NCBI GenBank assembly: GCA_014305285.1
Contig: JACRSG010000012.1
Span: 1 to 48,692 of the forward strand
Direction: 5' to 3'
DNA from: Campylobacter jejuni
GTDB taxonomy: Bacteria > Campylobacterota > Campylobacteria > Campylobacterales > Campylobacteraceae
DNA length: 48,692 nucleotides
Shown in pieces: positions 30,892-38,802 of this stretch. Under the pieces are notes generated by a model, which was given only the letters and a program-made list of their open reading frames with translations, was not told where the DNA came from and made no database searches. The position numbers and the translations under genes were made by a program. The number at the start of each line of letters is the position of its first letter. Positions within the stretch are counted from its first letter, which is position 1.

Positions 30892-32054
30892 GTGAGCTTT
30901 TAAGTGTGAATGATAGCTATTTTAAACAAAGCTTTTTAAAGGATATCCCTTATCCACAAATCATAGAAGAGCTTGATTTTGAAAAGCTTTTAAAAGCCTA
31001 TGAAGAACTTTTTAAAAGCTTTTTAAAAGATAATGTAGAGCTTTTAGAATCTGACCCTTTTAAAGCCATTTTAGAAGCTTTAGCTTATAGAGAAATGATA
31101 ATTAGAGCAAGAATTAATGAGAGTATAAAAGCAACTTATCTTCATTATGCAAAGGGAAGTGATTTAGATAATGTAGTAGCTAATGGCTATTTGATACAAA
31201 GGCTTAAAGGGGTTAAGCCCACAGCTAAAGTAGAGTTTGAATTAAATACTTTACTTACTTATGATGTCATCATCCCAAAAGGTGCAATTTTTTCAAATGA
31301 AAAAGCAGACCTTGCCACTTTAAAAGAAGAAGTGGTGATTAAAAAAGGGCAAAGTAAAGCACAAGGTATTTTAGAACTTGATGAATTTATTCAAAGCAAA
31401 GAAAGTAAAACCGAGTTTTTACAAACCCCACTGCCTTTTGTAGCTAAGATTAAACAACTAGAATTTTTCAAAGGTGGAGCCAGTGAAGAAAGCGATGAGG
31501 CTTTAAGAGAAAGGGCTGTAATGAGTGTACATCGTTTTTCAACCGCAGGAAGTGAAAAAGGCTATATCTATCACGCTTTAAGCGCAAGTGCAAAAGTAGC
31601 TTCCATAAAAGCTTTAAACAATGGAGCAGGAAAAGTAAGAGTTATCATTAAAAGCGAAGATGAATTAAGCGTTGATGTGGTTAAAGAGTATTTAAGCGCA
31701 GATGAGCGAAGACCTTTAACTGATGAAGTCAGCGTGGAGTTAGCTAAAAAAAGAGAGTTTATCGTAGATGCCAAACTTTTGCTTTTAGAGCTTTCTAGGG
31801 CTAATGAAATAAGCCAGAAGATTAATGCTTTGCAAAAGGACTTTGATTTAAGTGTGGATTTAGCACTAGGATTTATTTACAAATGTCTTCATCAGGACGG
31901 AGTTTATAAAAGCGAAATTTTAAGCATTAAAGAAAAAATCATAAATGAAGAAGAGCAAGAATTAAAAGACTTGCCCTTAGAAAATATAATAATAGCTGAT
32001 GATGAGTTTGCAACCCTTAGCTTTTCACTTAGTTATGAAAAGGCAGTATTATGA
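30888..32054 (+). CDS. Baseplate assembly protein J
   Basis: 388 residues. Baseplate_J family: ELLESDPFKAILEALAYREM, HYAKGSDLDNVVANGYLI, FFKGGASEESDEALRERAVM and STAGSEKGYIYHALSASAKV. The stop sits in GGCAGTATTATGA, which is repeated after the following hairpin element, so J and gene I once probably overlapped (ATGA). Confidence 0.93.
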   Translation: MSELLSVNDSYFKQSFLKDIPYPQIIEELDFEKLLKAYEELFKSFLKDNVELLESDPFKAILEALAYREMIIRARINESIKATYLHYAKGSDLDNVVANGYLIQRLKGVKPTAKVEFELNTLLTYDVIIPKGAIFSNEKADLATLKEEVVIKKGQSKAQGILELDEFIQSKESKTEFLQTPLPFVAKIKQLEFFKGGASEESDEALRERAVMSVHRFSTAGSEKGYIYHALSASAKVASIKALNNGAGKVRVIIKSEDELSVDVVKEYLSADERRPLTDEVSVELAKKREFIVDAKLLLLELSRANEISQKINALQKDFDLSVDLALGFIYKCLHQDGVYKSEILSIKEKIINEEEQELKDLPLENIIIADDEFATLSFSLSYEKAVL

Positions 32055-32055
32055 A

Positions 32056-32162
32056 GGGGCATTGCGTAGCAATGGGTGGGGAAGCCTTTCTCAAAGAGAG
32101 TGCAAAGCACAAGAGTAAAAGCGACTTTGGGCGAACTTCGTTTGCACAAAGTGATAGCATAA
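32056..32162. repeat. Interspersed hairpin element E5 with 18-bp flanking duplication
   Basis: CATTGC-GTA-GCAATG (32060-32074), then GGGG, CTTTCTCAAAGAGAG, GTGC-AAA-GCAC (32100-32110) and an ACTTTG...CAAAGT stem with tip GCGAA-CTTCG-TTTGC (32131-32145). The next ~80 bp match E6 (35208-35297) except at the stem tips, which differ yet pair. The flanks AAAAGGCAGTATTATGAA (32038-32055) and AAAAGGCAGTACTATGAA (32163-32180) differ at one base. Confidence 0.85.
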
Positions 32163-32175
32163 AAAAGGCAGTACT

Positions 32176-32796
32176 ATGAATACACTAATACTAAACCACC
32201 ATCCAAAACAAAGCAAAGCCATTGATTTAAGTGCTAAAACAAGATTTGAAGATTTAAATTTAGCTAGTATCACAAATCTAGCTCTAAATTGCGATGAAAG
32301 ATTATTGCCAATTTTAGCCAATGCTTATGATGTAAGCATAGATGGTTTAGAAACAAAAGAAGCAAGAAAGCTTATATCTAAAGCCTTACTTTTAGATAGA
32401 TACAACGGCACAACTTGGGCTATAAAAGAAGCTTTAAGAGCCGTATTTCCTACTGCAGTGGTTAAAGAGTGGTTTAATTATGGTGGAAAGCCTTATTTTT
32501 TTAAAGTTAAAGTAAGCACAACCAATGTTAGCTTTGATGAAAGAACGCTTAATACTTTAGAAAGACTAATTTATGATTTTAAAAATGTTAGAAGCGTTTT
32601 AGAAGCAATTGAAATAGAGATTGAAAGTAAAAATGATAGTTTTAATGCTAATGCACAAATAAGTGGAGAAACTATAGAAATCTTACCTTTTCAAACCACT
32701 TTTTTAGAAAATGAAATTAAAAGTACTAAAAATGCATTTGGAATTTTTATGTGTGAAATAACAAGAACTAATATTGATTTTAAAGGAGTGTATTAA
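32176..32796 (+). CDS. Tail protein I (P2 gpI family)
   Basis: 206 residues. gpI features: CDERLLPILANAYDVSIDGL, ISKALLLDRYNGTTWAIKEA and the loop WFNYGGKPYFFKVKV. Part of the baseplate wedge. The ATG at 32176 lies in the second copy of the duplicated J/I junction and uses AAAAAAGGCA as ribosome site. Overlaps fibre gene H by one base. Confidence 0.88.
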   Translation: MNTLILNHHPKQSKAIDLSAKTRFEDLNLASITNLALNCDERLLPILANAYDVSIDGLETKEARKLISKALLLDRYNGTTWAIKEALRAVFPTAVVKEWFNYGGKPYFFKVKVSTTNVSFDERTLNTLERLIYDFKNVRSVLEAIEIEIESKNDSFNANAQISGETIEILPFQTTFLENEIKSTKNAFGIFMCEITRTNIDFKGVY

Positions 32797-33827
32797 TGGC
32801 AAAAAGTGAATACTATACCATACTAACAAAAATTGGCATTGCTAAATTTATTGCCGCAAGAGCAAGTGGAAATGGTATCAATTTAAAAAGCTTTAAATTA
32901 AGTTCAAAAGTTATTTTGCCCAGTGAAGAAATGCAAAGTTTAGAAGAGATTGTTTATGAAGCTAATATTAGTAGCAAAAGTGTGGATGAAAGCAATCCAA
33001 ACTATGTGAATTTAATGTGTCATGTGCCAAGCGATGTGGGAGGGTTTGAAGTTAATGCAGTAGGCATTTATGATGAAGCAGGAGATTTGCTTGCAGTAGG
33101 AAATGTCCCACGCACTTATAAACCTATCTTAAAAGAAGGCAGTGCTAAAGAGCTTATGATAAAAATTGTCATGGAGCTTTCTAATGCAGAGGAAGTTATT
33201 TTAAAGCTAGATCCTAGTGTGATTATGGCAAGTCGTGATTATGTGGATGCTATTAAAGTGGAACTCAATCTTAAAATTGATGCTTTAACGCAAAAATATG
33301 ATGCAGAGTTTAAAAAAGTATGGGATGAGTTTGCTAAATATCTTTTAGAAAATAAATTTAATACAGAAATTGCCAAATATGTTACTTTAGCTACTAATCA
33401 AACCATTACAGGAGCTAAAGACTTTACCAAACTACCTACAAGCTCTATAAAAGCTACAAATGACAATCAATTTGTAAATTTAGCTACCTTAAAAGAACAA
33501 GCTCCTAGCTTAATAGGAGGATTGGGAGTAAATCAAGCTTGGCAAAATGTTTCGAGAGCCTTTGATGTAACTTATACAAATAATACAGGAAAACCCATAG
33601 CAGCCAAATTTCAAGTTAATGCTAGTGCAAGTGGGGGTGTCAGTTTTTCTTGTAGTGAGCAATTTGTAGTTTCTATGCTTCAAACTTCACTATCCAATGG
33701 TGGAGTAAGTCGAACTTATTTTGGTTTTGGAATCATTCCACCAAATGGGCAATACAGACTAAATACACCACAACACATCGGATGGTATCCAAGTAAAAGC
33801 ATTGTATCTTTTATGGAGCTTAGATAA
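32796..33827 (+). CDS. Tail fibre protein H
   Basis: 343 residues. The N-terminal DUF3751-like collar domain (YYTILTKIGIAKFIAARASG, then LSNAEEVILKLDPSVIMASR) is typical of P2/Mu-type fibres; the C-terminal ~90 residues (SARAFDVTYTNNTGKPIAAK-like, beta-rich) are probably the receptor-binding tip. Followed 24 bp later by its likely assembly protein. Confidence 0.85.
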   Translation: MAKSEYYTILTKIGIAKFIAARASGNGINLKSFKLSSKVILPSEEMQSLEEIVYEANISSKSVDESNPNYVNLMCHVPSDVGGFEVNAVGIYDEAGDLLAVGNVPRTYKPILKEGSAKELMIKIVMELSNAEEVILKLDPSVIMASRDYVDAIKVELNLKIDALTQKYDAEFKKVWDEFAKYLLENKFNTEIAKYVTLATNQTITGAKDFTKLPTSSIKATNDNQFVNLATLKEQAPSLIGGLGVNQAWQNVSRAFDVTYTNNTGKPIAAKFQVNASASGGVSFSCSEQFVVSMLQTSLSNGGVSRTYFGFGIIPPNGQYRLNTPQHIGWYPSKSIVSFMELR

Positions 33828-33851
33828 GCATCAAGCAAATAAGGAGAAAAA

Positions 33852-34358
33852 ATGAAATATTTTATAGACAAAAACAATAATAATCAAATTTATGCTTATG
33901 AGGATGAAGTGAGCGATGAGCAAATTAAAACAGGCTTAACACCTATTAGCGAAGAAGAATTTAACTCTTTAATAAATCCTCCTAAAAGCGAAGAAGAGCT
34001 TTTAAACGAGGCAAAAGAGTTAAAAATCAACGAGATTAATACAAAAAAAGAAAATATTTTAAAGGGTGGATTTTCTTTTAAAGGTAAAATCTATCAAAGT
34101 TCTAATGAAGATCAGCTAAGAATTAATGGGGCAGTAACCAATGCTCTTGTTAATCCTAATTTAATTCCTTATATTGAATGGATTGCGCTTGATAATACAA
34201 CTACAAGATTTAGCGTAGATGAGTTTAAACTCTTTGCAAGTAGCATGGCTTATTTTGTGCAAGAGACTATTTTTAAAGCAAGTGCTTTAAAAGAAAAAGC
34301 TAGAAATGCACAAAGCAAAGAAGAGCTTGATTTAATTGTTTGGGAGAGTGAAAAATGA
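33852..34358 (+). CDS. Tail fibre assembly-type protein (DUF4376)
   Basis: 168 residues. Starts MKYFIDKNNNNQIYAYEDEV, then KSEEELLNEAKELKINEINT and the DUF4376-like IEWIALDNTTTRFSVDEFKL. Such proteins follow fibre genes and are thought to help fold or attach them. Good ribosome site AAGGAGAAAA. Overlaps the next gene by four bases. Confidence 0.75.
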   Translation: MKYFIDKNNNNQIYAYEDEVSDEQIKTGLTPISEEEFNSLINPPKSEEELLNEAKELKINEINTKKENILKGGFSFKGKIYQSSNEDQLRINGAVTNALVNPNLIPYIEWIALDNTTTRFSVDEFKLFASSMAYFVQETIFKASALKEKARNAQSKEELDLIVWESEK

Positions 34359-34816
34359 ACAATCTAGAAGGCAATGCTAATTTTATATTAGTTATAAGCA
34401 GTGCTGTATTAGCCTTTTTTTATCAGTTTTTAGCATATTTTAAAATAGAAACGGCTCAAGTTATTGTCTTAGTTATAGTTTTTAGTTTTTCTGGTGTTGT
34501 TTGTATGATTAAAACTTTAATCTTAGGAAAAAACTTCAGAAGTTTTTTAGTTACGGACATTTTAAGCAAAACCTTAGTATTTTTCGTGCCTTTTATCTTG
34601 GCTGTTATGGCTAAGCAAATTAATGTTTTTTATTATCTTGTGGATTATTCTTTTAGCTTTTTGACTATAGGTGAATTTTTAGCATTTTTAATCAGTATAC
34701 AAAGTATTAGAAAAAAAGAAGACATAAAAGAAATGGATTTTTATAACATTTTTATAGAGAAATTTAAAAATATAGTAAATAAATATTTGAAATTAGAAGG
34801 TGATAAAAATGACTAA
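34355..34816 (+). CDS. Membrane protein of unknown function (153 aa)
   Basis: Four predicted membrane segments (residues ~8-28, 34-52, 70-88, 98-112) and a cytoplasmic Lys-rich tail. It sits in the tail operon between the fibre-assembly gene and a DUF1353 gene and overlaps both. It might be a superinfection-exclusion or lysogenic-conversion gene; nothing in the sequence decides this. Confidence 0.6.
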   Translation: MNNLEGNANFILVISSAVLAFFYQFLAYFKIETAQVIVLVIVFSFSGVVCMIKTLILGKNFRSFLVTDILSKTLVFFVPFILAVMAKQINVFYYLVDYSFSFLTIGEFLAFLISIQSIRKKEDIKEMDFYNIFIEKFKNIVNKYLKLEGDKND

Positions 34817-35180
34817 AACAGAATTAAAAAGGGTTTGTGTAAAGCCCTATGATAAAGACAGATTTGAAGTAATTAGTGATTATGCTTTTTCTTTGCCAAA
34901 TTACAAAGGCATTGTACCACAAGGCTTTAAAACTGATGGTGCAAGTATCCCACGCCTTTTTTGGTCTTTGTTTCCACCTTTTAAAAGTGAGTATTTTAGC
35001 GCTTGTGTGGTGCATGATTTTTTATGCGAAAAAGCAAATTCAAGAACTGATTATAGGACAGCTGATTTAGCATTAAAAGAAGCTATGACTTTGCTTGGAT
35101 GTTCAAGACTTAAAATCTTTGTATTTTATCATTCTTGCAATCTTTATCATGCAATAAAATGCTTGATAAAAGGAAAATAA
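34809..35180 (+). CDS. DUF1353 protein
   Basis: About 123 residues from ATG 34809. The conserved DUF1353 core GFKTDGASIPRLFWSLFPPF and VVHDFLCEKANSRTDYRTAD is clear. The family is common in tailed phages near tail or lysis genes and its role is unknown; the His/Asp arrangement hints at a metal hydrolase-like site. A GTG nine bases upstream is an alternative start. Confidence 0.8.
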   Translation: MTKTELKRVCVKPYDKDRFEVISDYAFSLPNYKGIVPQGFKTDGASIPRLFWSLFPPFKSEYFSACVVHDFLCEKANSRTDYRTADLALKEAMTLLGCSRLKIFVFYHSCNLYHAIKCLIKGK

Positions 35181-35184
35181 AAAA

Positions 35185-35297
35185 AAGGTGAGCTACCCAC
35201 GCAGTGGGACGGGGGCTTTCTCAAAGAGAGTGCAAAGCACAAGAGTAAAAGCGACTTTGGGCGGATTTTATTCGCACAAAGTGAAAGCATAAAAAAG
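35185..35297. repeat. Interspersed hairpin element E6
   Basis: CCCAC-GCA-GTGGG (35195-35207), ACGGGGG, CTTTCTCAAAGAGAG, GTGC-AAA-GCAC (35229-35239), then ACTTTG...CAAAGT enclosing GCGGAT-TTT-ATTCGC (35260-35274). It is the twin of E5; the two differ mainly where both stem sides change together. Confidence 0.85.
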
Positions 35298-35305
35298 GAG
35301 TTAAA

Positions 35306-36325
35306 ATGAAAGATTATGGAATTTCTTTTATTCCAGATATTAATCAAGGCTCAAAAGAGCCAAGTGAACCTATAGTTAGTGATAAGCTTAATGCTCAAAA
35401 AGTTAATGAGCTTATAGATAAAAAACTAAAGCTTTTTAAAGAAGAGCTTGTTAATAAAGAGGAGCTTAAAAGTCTCATTGAGGAAATTTTACAAGATCAA
35501 AATTTCCAAAATACAAACATAAAAATATCAAAAACTCCACCTAACTACAATACACAAGCTAAAGTAGGAGAAATTTGGGCGGTTGTAGAAAGTAAAAAGC
35601 AATTATTTATTTGTATTGCTAATGATAATGATTTTACAAGCTGGGTTGATTTACTAGGAGATGGTAGCAATGATATTGCCCCTAAAGAAAAAATCATCAT
35701 TACATTTGATAACACTACAACAGGTGGACAATATGGGGGTTGTATGAGTGATTTGCGTTTTGGTTTTGAAAATGGTTTAGCAAGCACTACGCAAATTGTA
35801 AGAGGACTTAATGAAGGTAGCTTTTTAATCACTAAAGATGGATTAGGATTAAATTCTAAAAACTATCAAGAAGTCGAACAAATTTTAAATCCAAGCGAAA
35901 ATCAAATCAAGGGCAATATCAAAACAAGTGGGATTTATAATGACCCTAGCTATCATAATATTACCAATGCTTTGAAAAAATACGATGGTGGCGCTGATGA
36001 GTGTTGCTTATGGTCTAGTTCAGGAACGAGAGGGGTAAGCATAGAACTTGAAAATACACCCATGCCCAATAAGCTTTTTGCTAGAGGTAATGGATATTAT
36101 GGTCAAACAGAAATTACCAATGTAAGAGTAAAAAAATCCATTTTTATAGGTGAGCAAGAAATTCAAAGTGAAGATTTTAATGTTGAAAAGTTAGAAGCTA
36201 GTTCTGATACTTATGGAGATTATGCTTTTTTATTTGAAATTTCTAAACAAGATCAAATTGTTATAAAAAAAGAGCTTAATTTAAATCCTAAAAAAATAAA
36301 AAATACAAAAAATGTAAAGAAATAA
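35306..36325 (+). CDS. Unrecognised tail-operon protein, possible fibre or decoration protein
   Basis: 339 residues. Residues ~25-70 form a charged coiled coil (LNAQKVNELIDKKLKLFKEE), followed by a short domain with VGEIWAVVESKKQLFICIAN resembling fibre-attachment modules, then a beta-rich domain (FDNTTTGGQYGGCMSDLRFG) with paired Cys (DECCLW). It precedes the sheath gene by 10 bp. A receptor-binding or adhesin-like role is possible; I do not recognise the family. Confidence 0.65.
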   Translation: MKDYGISFIPDINQGSKEPSEPIVSDKLNAQKVNELIDKKLKLFKEELVNKEELKSLIEEILQDQNFQNTNIKISKTPPNYNTQAKVGEIWAVVESKKQLFICIANDNDFTSWVDLLGDGSNDIAPKEKIIITFDNTTTGGQYGGCMSDLRFGFENGLASTTQIVRGLNEGSFLITKDGLGLNSKNYQEVEQILNPSENQIKGNIKTSGIYNDPSYHNITNALKKYDGGADECCLWSSSGTRGVSIELENTPMPNKLFARGNGYYGQTEITNVRVKKSIFIGEQEIQSEDFNVEKLEASSDTYGDYAFLFEISKQDQIVIKKELNLNPKKIKNTKNVKK

Positions 36326-36335
36326 GGAGTGAATA

Positions 36336-37526
36336 ATGGCAGCAAATTATGGAGTTAATTTTAATATCAGTAATGGTGCAGCAAGTCCTATTAAAGTGCA
36401 AAGTGATACGCCTATAGGTATTGCTGGGGCTATAAAAGGTGCAAGTAAAGAAATGATTTACACAAAGGCTGGTTATGAAAGCGTGGATAGCTTTCCAATC
36501 TTTGCCTTTTCAAATGTAAGTAAAGCAAAAGAATTTGTAAACGATTTAATCAAAGAAAATAACTTACAAGATTTTAGACTTTTAGATACTTTAGAATGTA
36601 TCAATTTACAAAATGTAAGCAATGTAATTATTATTAGTTTTTTTGAAGAAAGCGATGAAAGTGAAAACACTTTAACCCATATTGTTAATGCCATAGAAGC
36701 CTTTAAAAAAGCCAAACATAAAACAGGTTTTAGTCCTGATTTAATCATTGCTCCTTATTACTCACATGAAGCAGGAGTAAAGGCTAAGCTTGAAAGTGTG
36801 GCAAGTTCTATGAATATCACAGCTATTGTGGATCTTTACGCTACAAATGTTGGTGAAGCTATTAATACAATGGAGGCTTTTAGCTCTAAAAGATTAATTG
36901 CCACTTGGCCACAGGTTCAAATCCTAAATACAAGGGGATCTTATGCTTATGTTCCACAAAGTCCATTTATTGCAGGGCTTATAGCTCATACTGATGGGGA
37001 TAAAGAATATGGTTTCAGTGATTCTTACTCAAATAGAGTGATGAATGGGGTTACTGGCACAGAGTATTTTATAGAGTTTATCAATGGCTTTGATTGTGAT
37101 GCAGATAGATTAAGAAATGCTCACATCTCAACTTGCATTTTAGCTGAAGGTTATCGCTCTTGGGGTGGGGAGACTAGCCATGAAGATACGATTTGGCAAG
37201 ATTTAGCTCGTGTAAGAACTTTTGATCGTATAGCCCTAGCAGGACAAAAAGCAGCTTTTAAGGCTATTGATAAAAAAGCAAGTGAATTATATTTTATAAA
37301 AATCAGCATTGAAGAATTGCTAAGAGATTTAAAAGGAGCTAAGGTTTTAATTGGTTATGAGGTAAGCTGGGATGAAGAAAGAAACACAGATGCCAATGTG
37401 AGTGCTGGTAAGTTTTATCTAAATATAAAAATGATGAATAATCCAATCGTTAAACAAATCACTTTAGAGTTCATCTACTCTGATGAATGGGCGAGTGATT
37501 TGATTAAAACTATTAGTGCAGAGTAA
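36336..37526 (+). CDS. Contractile tail sheath protein
   Basis: 396 residues. Tail sheath family: DTPIGIAGAIKGASKEMIYT, GFSPDLIIAPYYSHEAGVKA, RGSYAYVPQSPFIAGLIAHT and WGGETSHEDTIWQDLARVRT. Makes this a myovirus, as Mu is. Followed by hairpin element E7 and then the tube gene. Confidence 0.93.
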   Translation: MAANYGVNFNISNGAASPIKVQSDTPIGIAGAIKGASKEMIYTKAGYESVDSFPIFAFSNVSKAKEFVNDLIKENNLQDFRLLDTLECINLQNVSNVIIISFFEESDESENTLTHIVNAIEAFKKAKHKTGFSPDLIIAPYYSHEAGVKAKLESVASSMNITAIVDLYATNVGEAINTMEAFSSKRLIATWPQVQILNTRGSYAYVPQSPFIAGLIAHTDGDKEYGFSDSYSNRVMNGVTGTEYFIEFINGFDCDADRLRNAHISTCILAEGYRSWGGETSHEDTIWQDLARVRTFDRIALAGQKAAFKAIDKKASELYFIKISIEELLRDLKGAKVLIGYEVSWDEERNTDANVSAGKFYLNIKMMNNPIVKQITLEFIYSDEWASDLIKTISAE

Positions 37527-37529
37527 AAG

Positions 37530-37655
37530 GTGGCTTTTGGGGCTTTCTCACAGAGAGTGCAAAGCACAAGCTTAAAGAGAGTGTAAAGCACAAGAGAGGG
37601 GTCAAGGGGATGAAATCCCTTGTTGCAAGGTGGAATTTACTTCCACCGCGAAGTT
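37530..37655. repeat. Interspersed hairpin element E7
   Basis: GGGGCTTTCTCACAGAGAGTG, GCAAAGCACAAG, a second GAGAGTGTAAAGCACAAG, GGGGATGAAATCCC and, at the end, TTGCAAGGTGGAA-TTTAC-TTCCACCGCGAAGT. The last hairpin is the counterpart of AGCGGAA...TTCTGCT in E4 in the same TTGC/GCGAAG frame. Lies between sheath and tube genes. Confidence 0.75.
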
Positions 37656-37672
37656 AAAAGAAGGAGAATAAC

Positions 37673-38188
37673 ATGTTTAATAAAGTACCTCAAGTAATTG
37701 AACAAGCAAATTGTTTTATAGATGGGTATGGTTATGCTGGGGTAGCAAGAGATATTACTTTGCCTATTATAGAACAAGAAGTATTAGAAAGCAAAGGAGC
37801 GCTGAGTGCAAATTATGGCACGGGTGTATTTAAAGCAATGGAATGCTCTTTTAAAATTAGTGAGATGGGAGAACAAGCTTTTGAAGCTTTTGGAGTAAAT
37901 ACTTTTTCTAAAACAAAAATCCCACTTGTTTTTAAAGCAAGTATTCATCAAAGCGGATCAGGAAAACAAGTGCCTTTTGTAGTGGAGTTAAATGGAGAAT
38001 TTACATCTATGACTCCCCCTTCTATTGTAGCAGGTGGCGAATTTACAAGTGAAATAAAAATCAATGTGCATTTTATAAAAATCACAATGGATGGCAAAAG
38101 ACTATTTTTAGCTGATATAAAAAATCTTATTCTAGAATTTAATGGCATTGATAAAATGGCAAAAGTAAAAGCAAATTTAAGCCTATAA
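37673..38188 (+). CDS. Major tail tube protein
   Basis: 171 residues. P2 FII-type tube family: INQANCFIDG-like start (VIEQANCFIDGYGYAGVARD), LPIIEQEVLESKGALSANYG, then HQSGSGKQVPFVVELNGEFT and PPSIVAGGEFTSEIKINVHF. AAGAAGGAGAATAAC precedes ATG 37673. Forms the inner tube inside the sheath. Confidence 0.92.
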   Translation: MFNKVPQVIEQANCFIDGYGYAGVARDITLPIIEQEVLESKGALSANYGTGVFKAMECSFKISEMGEQAFEAFGVNTFSKTKIPLVFKASIHQSGSGKQVPFVVELNGEFTSMTPPSIVAGGEFTSEIKINVHFIKITMDGKRLFLADIKNLILEFNGIDKMAKVKANLSL

Positions 38189-38198
38189 GGAGAAAATT

Positions 38199-38435
38199 AT
38201 GTCAAAAATAATCAAATTATCAAATGGAAATGAAGTTAAATTTAATCCCCCAACAGCTGGGATGTTGCGTCGTTCTATGGATATGCAAAAAGGCGAAGGT
38301 TCGAGAGCTTTTTATATGATAGGAGAATGTACTAATATGAGTTTAGAAGAGCTTGATAATTTAAGTCTTGAAGACATTACTCTTTTAAGCAATGAATTAA
38401 ACAATTACCAAACTCCCAGTGGGAGCACTGAATAA
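38199..38435 (+). CDS. Tail assembly chaperone (gpE-like) with probable +1 frameshift extension to 38556
   Basis: Frame 0 gives 78 residues (MSKIIKLSNGNEVKFNPPTA...) ending PSGSTE. A second frame, offset +1, reads ...VGALNNEAIALIAHYLHFSY... to TAA 38554-38556 with no usable start and no ribosome site. It opens just before codon CCC (38415-38417), followed by A; slipping to CCA would fuse the two (about 118 residues). Tail chaperones between tube and tape-measure genes are classically made as a short and a frameshifted long form. Confidence 0.75.
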   Translation: MSKIIKLSNGNEVKFNPPTAGMLRRSMDMQKGEGSRAFYMIGECTNMSLEELDNLSLEDITLLSNELNNYQTPSGSTE

Positions 38436-38542
38436 TGAAGCTATTGCGTTAATAGCTCATTATTTGCATTTTTCTTATAGTGAAATTATGAATTTAAACA
38501 TAAAAGATTATCTTGAATTTTTAGATATTAGTTTAAAAATCG

Positions 38543-38773
38543 CTAAGAGTGTTTAAGCTTAAAAAAACAATAGATAAAGGTTACAATATAAAGTATTAAA
38601 GAAAAAAGCACAAAAAATGAAGTGATATTAACAAAACCTGCTAAATAATCATCACTTAAAAAAGAAAGCATAAAAGCGACAAAAATACCGAGTGTTAAAA
38701 AGGCTTTAAAAACGATTTTAAAGTTTTTTAAAAAGATGATTTTAGCATTAAAAGCATTGTCTATTTTTTTCAT
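38543..38773 (-). CDS. Antisense small membrane protein in the tail operon
   Basis: 76 residues with two or three membrane segments (FLTLGIFVAFMLSFL, FFVLFSLILYIVTFIYCFF). It is the only leftward gene in the tail block and fills the gap between the tail chaperone and the tape-measure gene, overlapping the chaperone extension by 14 bp. No good ribosome site. A moron-like gene expressed from the prophage is possible. Confidence 0.5.
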   Translation of the reverse strand: MKKIDNAFNAKIIFLKNFKIVFKAFLTLGIFVAFMLSFLSDDYLAGFVNITSFFVLFSLILYIVTFIYCFFKLKHS

Positions 38774-38802
38774 AAATAGATTTTACAATAAAAAGGAAAA
38801 AT

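Noticed and set aside
32054-32175. Element E5 as a protein-coding gene
   Set aside because: No frame with a start and ribosome site crosses it; similarity to E6 follows paired positions, not codons.
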